A stretch of 64,000 nucleotides of DNA from Erodium maritimum (taxonomy: Eukaryota; Streptophyta; Magnoliopsida; Geraniales; Geraniaceae): positions 55,262,336 to 55,326,335 of the forward strand of contig OY997592.1 in assembly GCA_963921825.1 (NCBI GenBank), in the 5' to 3' direction. Positions 23,808 through 36,558 of the stretch are shown here, in pieces. The notes below the pieces were generated by a model. The model saw nothing but the letters and a program-made list of their open reading frames with translations. It was not told the origin of the DNA and searched no databases. Every line of letters starts with the position of its first letter. Positions within the stretch are counted from its first letter, which is position 1. Both the position numbers and the translations under genes were made by a program.

Positions 23808-23972
23808 TGTTAGAATATACTTGTATTATACATAGAAATCTAATCATATACGTTTCATATACATAGACTTATGGTTGTATATGATATCTTTTATAGTTAG
23901 ACTTATTTTATTGTATGTAATTGGTTATATAACCTACTGAGAAGCAATACAAACTCTAGAGACAATTCATCA
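23808..23972 (+). repeat. Copia 1 5' LTR, about 165 bp
   Basis: It starts TGTTAGAATATACTTG and ends CAATTCATCA just before the primer binding site. The length is short, as in Ale/Retrofit-type Copia elements. The end is placed by the last CA before the PBS and may be off by a few bases. Confidence 0.7.
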
Positions 23973-23978
23973 CTTTTC

Positions 23979-23991
23979 ATGGTATCAGAGC
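23979..23991 (+). promoter_or_regulatory. Primer binding site for initiator Met-tRNA
   Basis: TGGTATCAGAGCC is the standard plant retrotransposon sequence complementary to the 3' end of Met-tRNA, where minus-strand DNA synthesis starts. Confidence 0.9.
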
Positions 23992-24148
23992 CACCTCTGA
24001 TCCTTGTTTGCTTCTTTCTCATTTACCATCATCGTTGCCCACTCCCTGTTATCTCTGTTTTTTCTTTATTCTCTGTTATTCAACCAACAACCCAACTCCA
24101 TCTCACTCCCTGTTCTTATCAAACCTCTCTCACCCGTACCACCTCACC

Positions 24149-25911
24149 ATGTACGTTGTAGACACCTCTGTTATACCACCCCCTACATCTACACCTTCGA
24201 CACCCCTGACTTCTACAGCTTCATCCACCACCCATCTTCATCCGGCTTATACGATTTCTAATCCGTGTCATTTTGTTCCCATTCGTCTGGCGACAAAAGA
24301 TCCGCACAATAAGAAATGGCGCGAGATGTTCAAGATGTTTTGCACGAGCCATCAAGTGCTTCCTCATATGATCGATCCACCACCAGAGAATGCTTCGGTG
24401 TTATGGACACGCTTTTACGCTTTGGTTGTTACATGGTTGTATGCAACGGTTCATCCTGATCTACTTTCCAACATCTTTAAACCAGATGTTATTGCTCTTG
24501 ATCTATGGCGGTCTATTGAAGCCATTTTCAGAGATGATAAAATGTCTCGTGCTTTGGAGTTGCATCAACAGTTACGCCATCTGCGCAAAGGTTCTCTATC
24601 TATCTCGGAAACTGTCAAAAGATGAAGCTCCTTTCAGCCTCTCTAGCGGATATTTATCAGCCCATTATCGATCAAGAGCTCGTTCTTCAAACGGTACATG
24701 GCTTGCCTGAATCATACAACACAACCATTGAGGTAATTCAGCATCAACATCCTGTTCCATCTTTTAATGTTGTTCGTTCTATGTTGTTGTTAGCCAAAAA
24801 TAGACACACTCAAACCCAACATCCTGATCTATCAACCGTGCTCTATACAAAGAATTCTTACCCCTCCCCGAACCATAATATAAATGGAAGAGGTAGACAC
24901 AACAAAGGACGGGGACGCGGCTACGGTCGTGGTTCCGGTTGAAGCAATATTTTTCTCGGAGCACCACCATCGCATCATCGTCAACACCGTTCTTCGTCGC
25001 ACCATTTTCCAGCACATCAGCAACAATACCATGCACAACACCATTCTGCAGCAACAATTACTCCTCAACAACAAATTATGGGCTCTCCTTATGATTTTCC
25101 CATAGCTCACTTGACTCCAAATCCTCCGCAACCCACCACTATTTTGGGCTCAGTCACAGAAGCCCACACATGTTCTGCCTACCCGGGTCTTCTCGCGAGT
25201 CATCCTGCTTCAGTAATTGTCGCATGTCATTTTCCAGCAGGTCTTATTCAACCAGGCCTACCGCCTTACTCAGTGCCGGCCCATGTCTCTTCACCGGCAC
25301 ACGGCCCACCGCCTTACTCAGTGCCGGCCCATGTCCCTTCACCAGCACACGGCCCACCAGCTTACTCAGTCCCGGCCCATATTCCTTCACCAGCACACTC
25401 GGCCCAACAACATCCTCCAGCTCCACAACAGATAGATCTCCAACAATTATTCTCCACAATGACCCTCCAAGAGCCTTGCGACAGATGGTATATGGACACC
25501 GATGCTACTTCTCACACGACCTCTCACTCCGGTACATTTACTCACATTACACCTTGTTTAAATTCTAGTTCGATTATTATTGGGAATGGTGCTATTTTAC
25601 CTGTTTCTCTTACCAGACATTGTTCTATATCTTCACCATCTCATGATTTTAAATTACGCGATATTTTGATTAGTCCTCATATTATTAAATATCTCATCTC
25701 TGTTCGTCAATTTACTCATGATAATAAGTGTTCTATTGAATTTGATCCTTTTGGGTTTTCTGTGAAGGACCTTCTGATCGAGATTGTTTTCCTCCGATAT
25801 AATAGTATTGGGGATCTCTACCCGGTTACCACATCCACTTTACCATCGTCTTCATCGTCCTCTATTTCTCTCTACCAACGCTTCTCACATTACTTGGCAT
25901 CATCGTCTTAG
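24149..25911 (+). pseudogene. Copia 1 gag and protease
   Basis: The gag (UBN2-like) region reads HFVPIRLATKDPHNKKWREM, LDLWRSIEAIFRDDKMSRAL and, after a one-base frameshift near 24612, LQTVHGLPESYNTTIEVI. A Pro/His/Gln-rich linker (25078-25480) contains three near-identical repeats of about 60 bp (PAHV/IPSPAHGPPAYSV type). The protease-like segment is WYMDTDATSHTT at about 25489-25524. Copia proteases have D-S/T-G-A, so the Asp in place of Gly suggests an inactive enzyme. A TGA at about 24940 also breaks the frame. Confidence 0.82.
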
Positions 25912-26500
25912 ACATCCTGTCGCCTCCGTTTTTAAATTTCTTTGTTCTAGAAAATTTATTTCATGTAATGGGACACTTTCAAATAATATTTGTCATGCAT
26001 GTCAATTAGGCAAACATTTACGCCTTCCTTTTTCTCCTTCTCTTTCTTGTCCTACGCATTTATTTGAACTTATTCATTCTGTTCTTTGAACTTCACCTAT
26101 TGTTAGCTCTATTGGATATAAATATTATTTATTGTTTTTGGATGATTTTTCTCATTTTCTATGGGTTTTTCCTCTGCGTGCCAAATCTGAAGTTTTCTTT
26201 CTGTTTGTTCGTTTTCGTGCTTATGTTCGCACTCAATTTTCTCTTCCTATTCAAGATTTTCAGTGTGATAATGGTCGTGAATTCGATAATACTCCTTTTC
26301 ACCAATTTGTTCAATCTCTTGGCATCCACTTTCGTTTTTCCTGCCCTCATACTTCTCAACATGGTCCGTTCACTTCTCTTTCAAACTCGGATCCCTCATT
26401 CTTTTTGGGTTGAAGGCCTTCATATGGACGTCCATACTCTCAATCTCCTCCCTACCACGACACTTTCCTACCAAACTCCCTTTGAACTACTCTATAATAT
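25890..26500 (+). pseudogene. Copia 1 integrase, active site deleted
   Basis: The HHCC zinc finger is visible as WHHRLRHPVASVFKF...CHACQLGKHLRLPF. The core follows as FLDDFSHFLWVFPL (first Asp) and FQCDNGREFDN (second Asp). The sequence then jumps from TSQHG directly to MVRSLLFQTRIPHSFW, so the QQNG-x-AER segment with the catalytic Glu is gone (near 26360). The frame changes repeatedly in this part. Confidence 0.82.
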
Positions 26501-26835
26501 TTTCCTACCTACGATCATCTTCGTGTCTTCGATCGCTTATGTTACCCGAACCTCTCTTCTACTACTCCTCACAAACCATCGCCTTGCTCTGTTGCTTGTG
26601 TCTTTCTTGGTTATCCCTCTAATCATCGAGTTTTTCGCTCTCTTAATCTTTCCACTGGATGCATCATCATTTCTCGCCATGTTACTTTCGACAAAACGGT
26701 CTTTCCCTACTCCTCCCATCAGTCCCCCGATATTACCCCCTCATATGATCCATTCCCTAGTTCTTCGGATAGTCCCTCTCCTCTCCTTTACTTTCCTCCT
26801 TCATTTTCACCGTCTACCTCTCCAAATTCTTCCTC

Positions 26836-27835
26836 GTGTGCACCACCCTCATCCCCTCTTCGTCGATCGCCACCCTCTTCCCCCTTGACTCCTTCACCAA
26901 TCAAATCTCCTACCAACCCCCCTCCCCCCCGCCCCCATCTTTACCTGCTCCCCCACCCCTCCCTTCTCATCCCATGGTCACTCGGAGTCAGGCTGGCACT
27001 TTCCGTCCACGACACATACTTGATCTGCATGTCTCCATGTCTTCTATATCCCCCATACCACGATCGTCCTCTCAGGCCTTGTGTGACCCCCATTGGAAAC
27101 AAGCCATGGAGGCTGAGTTATCTGCTCTTCATTCCAATTGCACTTGGGACTTAGCCCCGTGCCCTCCTAATGTCAACTTTCTTGGTTCCAAGTTGATCTT
27201 TCGTCATAAGTTTTGTTTCGACGGGTCGCTTGAGTGCTACAAGGCTCGTTTGGTTGCCCAGGGGTACACACAACAGGCTGACATTGATTTTGATGATACT
27301 TTTAGTCTAGTGGTCAAACCAGCCACCATTCGCACCATTCTTAATCTCTCTTTGTCTCACTCCTGGCCTATTCACCAACTCGATGTGAAAAATGCTTTTC
27401 TTCATGGTGATCTTCACGAGACAGTCTACATGAATCAACCCACTAGCTTCATTGACCCTTTTTCCCTGACCATGTTTGTCGACTCTGGAAAGCTCTCTAC
27501 GGTCTCAAATAGGCTCCTCGGGCTTGGTATCAGCGTTTTTCGTCGTATCTTCTGTTCATAGGTTTTGTCAGCAGTCTTGTTGACACACTCTTTTCATCTA
27601 CCGTCGCAAGTCCAATACTGCTTATCTCATTCTCTACGTTGATGACATTCTTCTCACTGTATCTTCTTCTACTCTTCTCTCTTCCATCACATCACGTCTT
27701 AACTCTGAATTTGCTATGACCAATCTCGCCCCCTGCACTACTTCTTTGGTATTTCTGTCACTCGTACTTCTTCTGGTCTACTCCTTTCTCAAGAAAAATT
27801 TGCTAGGGACATTCTTATTTGGGCTAACATGTCTT
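26836..27835 (+). pseudogene. Copia 1 reverse transcriptase
   Basis: Motifs are HWKQAMEAELSALHSN, LECYKARLVAQGYTQQ, HQLDVKNAFLHGDLHETVYM and, after stops, LILYVDDILLTV (the YVDD catalytic motif, about 27630-27665). They are in the order of a Copia RT. The ORF ends at 27561 and the YVDD lies in a different frame. A low-complexity Pro/Ser region precedes the RT. Confidence 0.85.
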
Positions 27836-27858
27836 CTTGCAACCCATGCCTTACTCTG

Positions 27859-28549
27859 GATGGCTTCGAACTGATTGGGAGGCGAGGCCACCACAGCATA
27901 GAAGGAGGTTGCCGACATCACCGGAACCAGTCATCCTTTCGTTGCTAGGCACGCCCAGAATGAACCACCTGACCTACATGCTTGATATGGTAGCTGGGGT
28001 CTCGGACAGTCCACCTTTAGCCCACCCATCGTCGCCGAGGATACCACCGAGGTTCAATGTGATCTGGGGCCCAACCCTCGCCATTCACATGAAGAGAGTC
28101 CCCAGGTTTTCATGTATCTGATATCAATTTCCTGTTATTTCCCTGGTTGCTAATGGGGATTCCATAGTCCAACTCGAGGTTAAGGTGCAGATGGCCTACA
28201 AGTAGCGAGGGTGGAAATGGCTCGGGACATCACCCGGATCAATATCATTCCTAACATTGGCAGAGACATTGGGTTGTCACCTTTACAACCAAACCCTACA
28301 CCGATGTCACCACCCCGATGCCCATGCCACCGCCTCCACCACAACCAAAAACCCTACACTTTTTTTTTCCGGTGGGGGATGAGGGTGTTGTAGAGTTTTT
28401 GTTATCCGCGGTTAGGAAAAGGAGCAACGGAGTTTCGTTGGGCCTTTTCTTTCCTTTCGGTTTTATACGACTGAAGAACGTAAAAGACCTAGATAGGGAG
28501 AAGGTCAAACGTTCCCACGTGATCAAGGCCCATATAAAGAAGTGGGATT
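27859..28549. other. Unresolved transposon-derived sequence left of S4
   Basis: The sequence continues on the far side of S4 at 31903 (after the repeated GGATT). The + strand has a basic stretch (KDLDREKVKRSHVIKAHIKK) that could be the tail of a LINE ORF1, but I could not match it to the other LINE copies in the window. Confidence 0.35.
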
Positions 28550-29139
28550 TGTCACGCCCCAATTTCAGTAAGCCGAACTCAGGACGTGAACCTTTAAAAC
28601 AATAAAACATTTTGAAACCTTTTACATTAAATCACTTTAAAAACACCATTTGTTCAACAAAATAATATTTACAACTTAAAATACGTCCCAACAAGTGGAC
28701 AAAAGTATCGTATCCATCGCTAGACTCAAAATAAACCCAGAATCCCGCTCCTAGCTCTTCAAGCTTCAGAAGCTCACCTAGTCCAACCTGCGACCGGTAC
28801 CTGTAGGAAAAGCAGCTAGGGGTGAGCGTTCGCTCACCACCACGGATAACAGACTGAGTACGGCATACTTAGCAGACAATGCCGGTAACGACAACAACAA
28901 ACTCAACACCGGGGATCACCATCCCCAACTCAAGTACTCCGACTGACACACACCCACTGACACTTTCCTCAACCGACTCAACACTCGGACACGTAAAGTA
29001 GACCCGACACAATGATCGACAACCTCCTCCAAAGACACGACAGACAACCACGCAACACCCAAGATCACAAAGGATCGCACACCAAACAAGATCACAAAGG
29101 ATCGCACGCCAGCTGCTCAGTAACCCCATCTCTGTCTCT

Positions 29140-29470
29140 CGCGCTTTTACCGATCCCAGTCAGGTCAGGCGGTCGACCTTCCGCGCAAACTTCTCCCGAT
29201 CTCTATCGGAGGCTAGCCCACAACCTCTCCCCTTCCCCCGACCTCTTTCGGGAAGCTAGCCACACCCGCACAACCCACGAAACTTCTCCCGACACACAAC
29301 CGGGAAGCTAGCCCACAACCTCTCCCCTTCTCCCGATCCCAGTCGGGAGGCTAGCTACACCACCAACCTCACAATCCTTCCCCCGATCCCAGTCGGGGGG
29401 CTAGCCCACAACCTCTCCGCTTCCCCCGATCCCAGTCGGGAGGCTAGCCACACCACGCAACTTCCCCGAC
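29140..29470. repeat. Tandem array 1 in S4 (CCCGATCCCAGTCGGGAGGC)
   Basis: There are about six diverged copies of a 45-65 bp unit. Each contains an inverted pair, CCCGA...TCGGG, followed by GGCTAGCC. Confidence 0.85.
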
Positions 29471-29569
29471 ACAAAGTCGGGTTTCCAACCTCAGGTAACC
29501 ACAATCACAATCACAATCACAAGCAAAGTTCAACAACAGCAACAACGCAGGTTCAACACTCCACATGCA

Positions 29570-30070
29570 CTCATGGCCACCCAAGACACCAACCGTAAAA
29601 CACGGACTCAACAAACCCACGGGCACTCACGGCCACCCAAGACACACCAACCGTAACTCAAGGGCTCAACAACCTCACGGGCACTCACGACCACCCAAGA
29701 CACACCAGCAGTAACTCACGGGCTCAACAACCCCACAGGAACTCACGGCCACCCAAGACACACCAACAGTAACTCACAGGCTCAATAACCCCAAAGGCAC
29801 TCTCGGCCTCCCAAGACACACCAACAGTAAAGACACGGGTTCAACATACCCACGGGCACTCATGGCCACCCAAGACACCAACAGTAAAACACGGGCTCTC
29901 ATGGCCACCCAAGACACAACAGTAAAGTACGGGCTCTCATGGCCACCCAAGACACAGCGATAAAGTACGGGCTCTCATGGCCACCCAAGACACAAAAGTA
30001 ACGTACGAGCTCTCATGGCCACCCAAGACACAGCAGTAAAGTACGGGCTCTCATGGCCACCCAAGACACA
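29570..30070. repeat. Tandem array 2 in S4 (GGCCACCCAAGACAC)
   Basis: About a dozen units of 30-45 bp are built on CTCATGGCCACCCAAGACAC, separated by AGTAAAGTACGGG-type sequence. The later units (from about 29880) are shorter and more alike, so they probably expanded last. Confidence 0.88.
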
Positions 30071-30074
30071 AAAT

Positions 30075-30395
30075 ACACAATCAACCTCCGGCATAACCAC
30101 TGCCTCCAACAGTCCTAATATCAACAGTTTCACAATCAACCTTCGGGCATGGCCATATGCCTCCAGTACTCCTAATATCGATAAGTTCACAATCAACCAC
30201 CGGGCATGGTCATATGCCTCCAGTAATTCTAACATCGATAGGTTCTCTGCTCCTACGACACTACTAAGTGTCACATGCATTTCCAATCTTCGATAACCTA
30301 CTTAACCCACGACACCCCAAGTGTCACATGCATTTCTAATATTCAATAACCTACTTAACCCACCACACCCCAAGTGTCACATGCATTTCTACTGT
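30075..30395. repeat. Tandem arrays 3 and 4 in S4
   Basis: There are three copies of a roughly 55-bp unit (CACAATCAACC...GGCAT...GCCTCCA), then three copies of a roughly 55-bp unit containing CCAAGTGTCACATGCATTTC. Confidence 0.8.
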
Positions 30396-32141
30396 TAACT
30401 TTCCCTAGTCAGGGCCGAGATCCGGCTACTTTTCCCTACCTCGTGCGTGTTCTCCAAAAGCTAACCGACGAGCTCCGGCGTGATCTCAGTCACTCGCCTA
30501 GCTTCCCTTTCCCTCGGTCTGCAGCACGATCTAAAATAATACAATTTTAAGGTACTTTTAAACTCGCAGGAAAAAGCTGAAATTCAATAAACTTAACGCC
30601 CAAACGTAACCCCGACAATGTCGATCACTCCCAAACTTCCCAATTACTCAACATTGTCGATAAAGGACTCGGAAAAGCCCGATTCGCCCGACATGGCGAA
30701 TCTGCCCGGGTTTTGGAAATGCCCTTCCGAGGCTCCAAAAATTCCCGTTTTCGTTTCTACGGTCTTAGAATAATTCAAGGGTCCCAATGCACTTGACGAA
30801 ATCGAATTCCGACTTCCGAGTCAATTAATTAACGTTTAAAGTTTCTAAACCCGATAATTACAACTTTCGCATTTTAATTCCAAATTTCGATTCGGTTATG
30901 GATAAATGGTCCGGGGAACGTTCTAAACCACCCGAACACAAAACCCGAGCACCCGAGCACGTGGGCCCCACCCGGCCCAAATTGGCCGTGGGTCCTAGGG
31001 TTTAAGTGGGCTCGGCCCACCATGGTGGTGGCCGGCCCTAGCTCCGGCCAGCCACCTCACATGGTGGCCGGCCACCCTATATGGTGGCCGGAGCTCCTCC
31101 CGAGCTCCCGGTCACCGGAAAACGTGCTCCTTCACCTCCCAACGTCTCCAACACTCCCCACACCTCATTTCAACCCTAAACTACTCAACTTAACCAAACC
31201 CTAACATTCCAAACTTAACAAAACGGGAATCGGTTCGGTGCTTACCAAAGAGGAGGAGGAGGTGAGCTTGAATCTCTTAACTTTGAGATGATCCAAGGGT
31301 GGAGATGACGTGAATAGTAGCCCCAAACCCTAGCAACCTTCTTCTCTCTCTAACTCTTTCTCTTCTCTTTTTCTATTTTTTCCCTTTTAATTTGTGCTAG
31401 CCGAACCCCCTATAAGCCCCTCACCTCTCATTTTCCCCCCAAAACCTAACACCACCACTTGTTTAACAAGTGGCAAGGTGGGTCCCACACCTTTCTGGGA
31501 AAATATCTGCTAGATATTTTTCAATCAGATTCGCGAAAATCGGACGTTTCGGGCCCCGAACGGGCACTTTTTCCAAGAATCTACGAAACTTGACGGGCTA
31601 CAAGGAAACGACTCAACTAAGACCGCTGCGACAACGGCTAAGCTTTTTGGATTCAAAACGGTCCTCGAATGGACCAAAACGTCGTTCGGTTGACTTTTCC
31701 AGCGAAAAGTCAACATTTCACAATTTGATCAGAAAGTTTCGCTGAGTCCCCCGGAACTCACTTTGGTCGATAACGGGGTCAACTTAAGTCCGGTATGACT
31801 CTCGGGGTCATTTTAGGTTCAATTAAGTGTCTGTCTTAATTTTTTTTAAATTTTCCTGTTTTTCGCAGGTTTGACTAGCGTTGACCGGGAGTGGTTATTA
31901 CAGGATTTTTGTTTCTTGGATGACCTCGACCTCTGCTAGTCAATATGGCGGGTAGAGGAATACCTAATATCGCCAACAAGGTCATCCAAATAGCCTCGTT
32001 GAGGGCTATGATCTATGGAGGGGATGCAATCCCACCTCGCCTGGATTGAGCCGGTTTCTATGGGATATCCTCCTCGAGATAGGATCACCCGTTGCGTCCT
32101 ATCATGACAACAATTTTGTCTGTTGTATCGTGCCTGACAGG

Positions 32142-32900
32142 CAGTGTTCTAAAAATCCCGACTAGACGGCGCCTAGGCTCCCGCCTACGCCTAGTCGATC
32201 TGCCTAGCCGCCTAGGCGGTTACAACAATTTTGCGTAGTAAACTGACTCAATTAAAATAATTAGATGGTTATGCAAAGTTTTTTGGGGTTGGTGATATTA
32301 GGGGTTGTGCTTCTAAGTTGTTTGTGTTATTTTTTAGGTATTTTAAATTTTCATAACGCCCAAGTTTCAGAAATTGTTAAATCCAAACCCTATACTATTG
32401 AAATTGCCAACTGTTTCTAATTTTAAACGGATGTTAACTTGGCCAAGTGAAAAGTCGAATTTACCCTCAAATATGTTCTTCCTTCAGACGTTAACTTGGC
32501 CTAACTTCATCTTTTCGTGACCTAATCTCTTCATCTCAGCTCTTCGAACTTCATCTCTTTGTGTCCGAGCTTCGAATTTCATCTCTTCGTGACCTCAGCT
32601 CGCCCAAGCTCCATTATAAAATGAGTCACGTGAGGCGCACGTGATTCACTGTTCAAGGGAACAATCAATTTAAACAATACTTTTTGGTTTTTAATAATTC
32701 AGTTTTGAAATCCGTTACTGTTTGACAATTTTCCAAAGCTTGGGTGCGGGTTTGACAATTAAATGTAGTAGGGGGTTAGGACATGGAGTAACCTCTCTTT
32801 AACATAATTAAATTCATATTATATTTCTATATATAATAATATATCTATTAAAAATAAAAATAAATACAAATACGATTAATCCCCGTCTAGTTTCCGATTG
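32142..32900. mobile_element. hAT MITE copy 1, interrupted and truncated by Copia 2
   Basis: It starts CAGTGTTCTAAAAATCCCG, followed by CCTAGGCGG-rich sequence. It matches the complement of the complete copy at 59482-59857, including AATATATCTATTAAAAAT and GATTAATCCCCG. A segment absent from that copy is inserted at about 32355-32790, with weak inverted ends (GCCCAAGTTTCAGAAATTGT against ACAATTTTCCAAAGCTTGGG). The right end is cut by Copia 2 at 32901 and does not resume clearly at 39335. Confidence 0.72.
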
Positions 32901-33749
32901 TGTTGGAATGAAAATTCGCAAACTGGAATTGAATTGCAGAACAAAACACAGAATAATTAAAGCATGCAATCGAAAACATAAACTGGAACGACCAATCGGT
33001 TTGAAGTGCAGAACGATGAGGAATAATTGAGGCGTGGCACGGAGGTCTACTGACTTTGAAGCAAAATTTCTCGCGTGACCGAGGTGGCGATCAGCAGCGG
33101 TTGCTCCCCAAGGATCTCTTAGCTCTACCCAGCAGCGCGCCCACTCGCTCTACTTGATATGGAAGTAGCAGGACGGTAACCAGAACGTCGGGTTTTGAAA
33201 TCGAATTTGGGAGAGTAACTTGAGTAGCAATTTGGCTCTAGTAATCAGTGTAAAAATGTAAGAGAAAAAGGAATGCCAGAGCGTGGTATTTATAGATCAA
33301 AACTGCAGGGGTAAAGAGGTAAAAGAACAAAAGATTTTTCAGATTGAATATGTTGAACGTGCGTGTGTTGACCCACTGAAATCCGGAGTCAGTCGATCCA
33401 CTCAACAACACGACTGGACTCGTTCAAACGGTTTTGAAAAAGTCTTTAATAGAAAAAATAAAAAGTAATTGTTCCAAAAAATAATATTTTTTCCTGTTTT
33501 AGCCCGCCCCGCATGGGCTCCACCCGAACCCGATCTCGAGCCCGAGCCCGCGCCCGGCCCATCCCGATCTAGAAGGATGCCGCGGCGGTGCGCGCGAGGC
33601 CCAAACCGGCCCAACCTGCATAGGGCCCATTAGAGCTTGTTGAACAAGAAAGGGAAGGGAGAGCTTATAAACTCAGTATTACATCTCTCCCTTTCCGATG
33701 TGGTACCCTGTATAAAAGCAAACGGCTTTTGAAGCCAATTTTTCAAACA
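32901..33749 (-). repeat. Copia 2 3' LTR
   Basis: It is 849 bp and pairs with 38528-39334. A minus-strand TATA box (TATAAATA at 33294-33287) is conserved in the other LTR at 38910-38903 and is the probable LTR promoter. Confidence 0.9.
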
Positions 33750-34410
33750 ATCCCCCACAAAATTGCCGACAAATGCCGAAAAACATAAAACATTTTTTAA
33801 ATAGGAGGAAAAACACCACATAAGTTCTGGTTACTGGAAGGTGCGGTACTTAAACATCAATATCTTTCGATTTGAATTGATGAAAAGTGAAATGTGATAA
33901 CAACTTACTTAAAGTAAGTGAACAAAGTCTTGAACTTACTTAGCTTTGGTTGATACGTCACACAACACATACCATACTTCATATCCCACTGAATTCGCAA
34001 AACTATCAGAAACGTTATTAAAGGCCATACGTATACCTTGGTTCTAATGAGTGCTCTAGGAAGACTTTTCCCCAAGTCTTTCATAGATGGCGGCCCACCA
34101 TCACACACACATAGGTAGCTCATCAAGTGCTTCTCACAAGCACTGTCCCAATCGGTTCTGGAGCTATTAAGGACATATAGTCCATCTTGTCAGTAGAATC
34201 CATCAAGTGCGTCTCAATAGCACCACCAAAACTGGTTATGGATTACAATCTATCAAGTGCGTCTCACTAGCACTGGTTATAGATTATTATCAAGATCTAT
34301 CAAGTGCGTCTCAAAGCACCACCAAACCTGGTTATAGATCATCAAGCACTACAAGTGTCATAGGAATGGGAGATGTAGTGCGTCAAGACTAGTACGGCTT
34401 CATATGACCA

Positions 34411-36558
34411 CTAACACGTGTCATCCATACTTTCTTGACCTATGGGCTTGAGCTCCATCCCCAACGACATATCTAGGAGAATTCTCCTTGGTTGACCCTT
34501 GGTAAAGGGATCGGCTAGATTTCTTTCGGATCTAACAAATTCCAAAGAAATCACTACATTTTTCAGGAGTTGTCTTACGACACCGTGCCTGATACGAATG
34601 TGTCTATTCTTACCATTGTACACATTATTTTTCGCAACGCAAATGGCCGCTTGCGAATCACAATGTAGTGACATAGGCACAACTTGCTTTCCCCATACAA
34701 GCACCTCTGCTAGCAGGTTCCTCAACCAGTCTGCCTCTTGTCTAGCCAAGTCAAGGACAAGGAACTCAGACTACATGGTAGAGCGGGCTATACAAGTCTA
34801 CTTCGAAGACTTCCACGATATAGCACCTCCACCTAAAGTGAACACATAACCACTCGTCGAGTTGATCTCATCATTACCTGAAACCCAGTTTGCTTCGAAA
34901 TATCCTTCCAAAGCATTAGGAAAGGTACTATAATGCAGGGACCAACTCATAGTTCCTTTCAGGTACTTCAACAGTCGACTTAGGGCATCCCAATGCTCGG
35001 GACTTGTGTTATGTGTATACCGAATCAACCTTCTTATTGTGTAAGCAATGTCCGGTCGAGTACAGTTCATGAGGAACATCACACTTCCTATAATCCTGGC
35101 GTACTCTACTTGTGATACATTATCACCCACGTTCTTTATTAAGTGTACGTTCGGATCATAGGGAGTCTTAGCAGGTATAACGTCAAAGTAATTGAATTTC
35201 TTCAATACTTTCTCAACTTAATGAGATTGACTCAAGGATATGCCATTGGTGTTTCTCATAATCTTAACACCTAAAATGACATCAGCTTCTCCTAAGTCCT
35301 TCATCTCAAAATGTGATGACATGAATTTCTTGGTAACGTTCACCGCATCGATATTATCACCAAGAATCAACATGTCATCGACATAAAGACAGATAATTAC
35401 ACAATTCGATTCCGCCATCTTCGAGTACACACAAGAACCAGAGTTGTTCACCTTGTATCCGTCAGTCACCAGAGTTCGATTGAACTTATCATACCATTGT
35501 TTAGGTGTGTGTTTCAGACCGTACAAAGACTTCTACAATTTACACACCTTGTTCTCTTGACCAGCGATCACAAACCCCTCGGGTTGAGACATATAAGTCT
35601 CTTCCTTTAGATCAACATTCAGGAAGGCCGTCTTGACATCCATTTGATGAATTACCAAGCCGTGAATGGCTGCTAAAGCGACTAAAGACCTTATCGTTGC
35701 AATCTTGGTCACAGGAGAATATGTGTCAAAGTAATCGACGTCTTTCCGTTGTGTAAAACCTCTAACCACGAGTCTCGCCTTGAACCGCTTTATTGTACCA
35801 TCGGGTCTCAGCTTTCTCTTGAAGATTCACTTACTACTAATGGTTTTGGAACCTTAAGGTAAGTCTACTAGATCTCAAGTCTGATTTGATACAATAGAAT
35901 CAAGTTCAGCCTAGATAGCCTCTTTTTAGAGGTTAGCATCAAAAGATCTCAAAGCCTCGCCATAGGTCTTTGGATCATCTTCTAGCAAGAAGGCTGAAAC
36001 AAACTCGTCTGAAACAACACCTTCAAGATCAACTTCAGATAGATAGGAGGTGACAAAGTCTTCTCTGAAGTTCTTCTCAATCCTGGGTCTCTTACTTCTC
36101 CTTGGTCCCTCAGCTTGACCATGCGAAGTAGAGCTTTCGGTAACCCACCTATCACGAAGCGAAGGAAAGGGGATAGTGGGTTCAACTGGATCAGCAACGG
36201 CGTTCCTCTTCATTAGAAAGATGTGTTCGAAGAACTCACCATCTCTAGCCTCAGAAATTGAGTGGTCATCTAGAGGCATGAAGCGATACGTCGCGCTGGT
36301 CTGAGCATAACCTATGAACACACAATCATAGGTCTTAGATCCGATAGTGGTTCTCTTGGGGTCAGTTAAGCCTACTTTTGCCAAACTCCCCCACACTTTG
36401 AGAAACCTTAGGTTAGGAGCATAACCCTTCCATAACTCGTAGGGAGTTTTATCTAGGTTCTTGTGCAGCACACGGTTAAGTATGTGACAAGCATATAAGA
36501 CGGCTTCCCCCCACATTTCATCAGGAAGGCCTGAACTAAGAAGCATTGCATTCATCAT
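34411..36558 (-). pseudogene. Copia 2 pol: integrase C-terminus, RT and RNase H
   Basis: On the minus strand, from right to left, come the integrase C-terminal part (NRVLHKNLDKTPYELWKGY), then RT (VVRGFTQRKDVDYFDTYSPV, HQMDVKTAFLNVDLKEETYM, ICLYVDDMLIL at about 35400-35365) and RNase H (LHCDSQAAICVAKN, HIRIRHGVVRQLL, to 34411). Four or more stops and frame breaks separate the open pieces. The gene order is standard for Copia, and the family looks Tork-like from gag, but this is inference. Confidence 0.88.

Larger units (their letters stand above)
23808..27858 (+). mobile_element. Ty1/Copia retrotransposon 1, truncated at 3' end
   Basis: The order is a short 5' LTR, a Met-tRNA primer site, gag, protease, integrase and RT, which is the Copia order. 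The reading stops inside the region after RT (ARDILIWANMSSCNPC, near 27835), and unrelated sequence follows. RNase H and the 3' LTR are missing, so no LTR comparison is possible. The coding region carries at least two frameshifts, several stops and a deletion through the integrase active site. Confidence 0.88.
28550..31902 (-). mobile_element. Solo LTR S4 (Tekay-like family, 3.35 kb, repeat-rich)
   Basis: It begins TGTCACGCCCCAATTTCAG and ends GAGTGGTTATTACA. It is flanked by GGATT at 28545-28549 and 31903-31907. It has the family block GGTGAGCGTTCGCTCA near 28821. It is the longest LTR here because of three successive tandem arrays (29140-30395). Its TSD-defined ends and lack of internal domain show a solo LTR. 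It is the most diverged member by eye. Confidence 0.92.

Noticed and set aside
23979-23991. A tRNA gene fragment
   Set aside because: It is the retrotransposon primer site, complementary to a tRNA 3' end. No tRNA or rRNA gene was recognised in the window.
25078-25911. Separate proline-rich protein gene
   Set aside because: It is the gag linker and protease part of Copia 1, in order with neighbouring gag and integrase.
29570-30070. Regularly spaced repeats resembling a CRISPR array
   Set aside because: The units are diverged and tandem, with no unique spacers, and lie inside a plant LTR.
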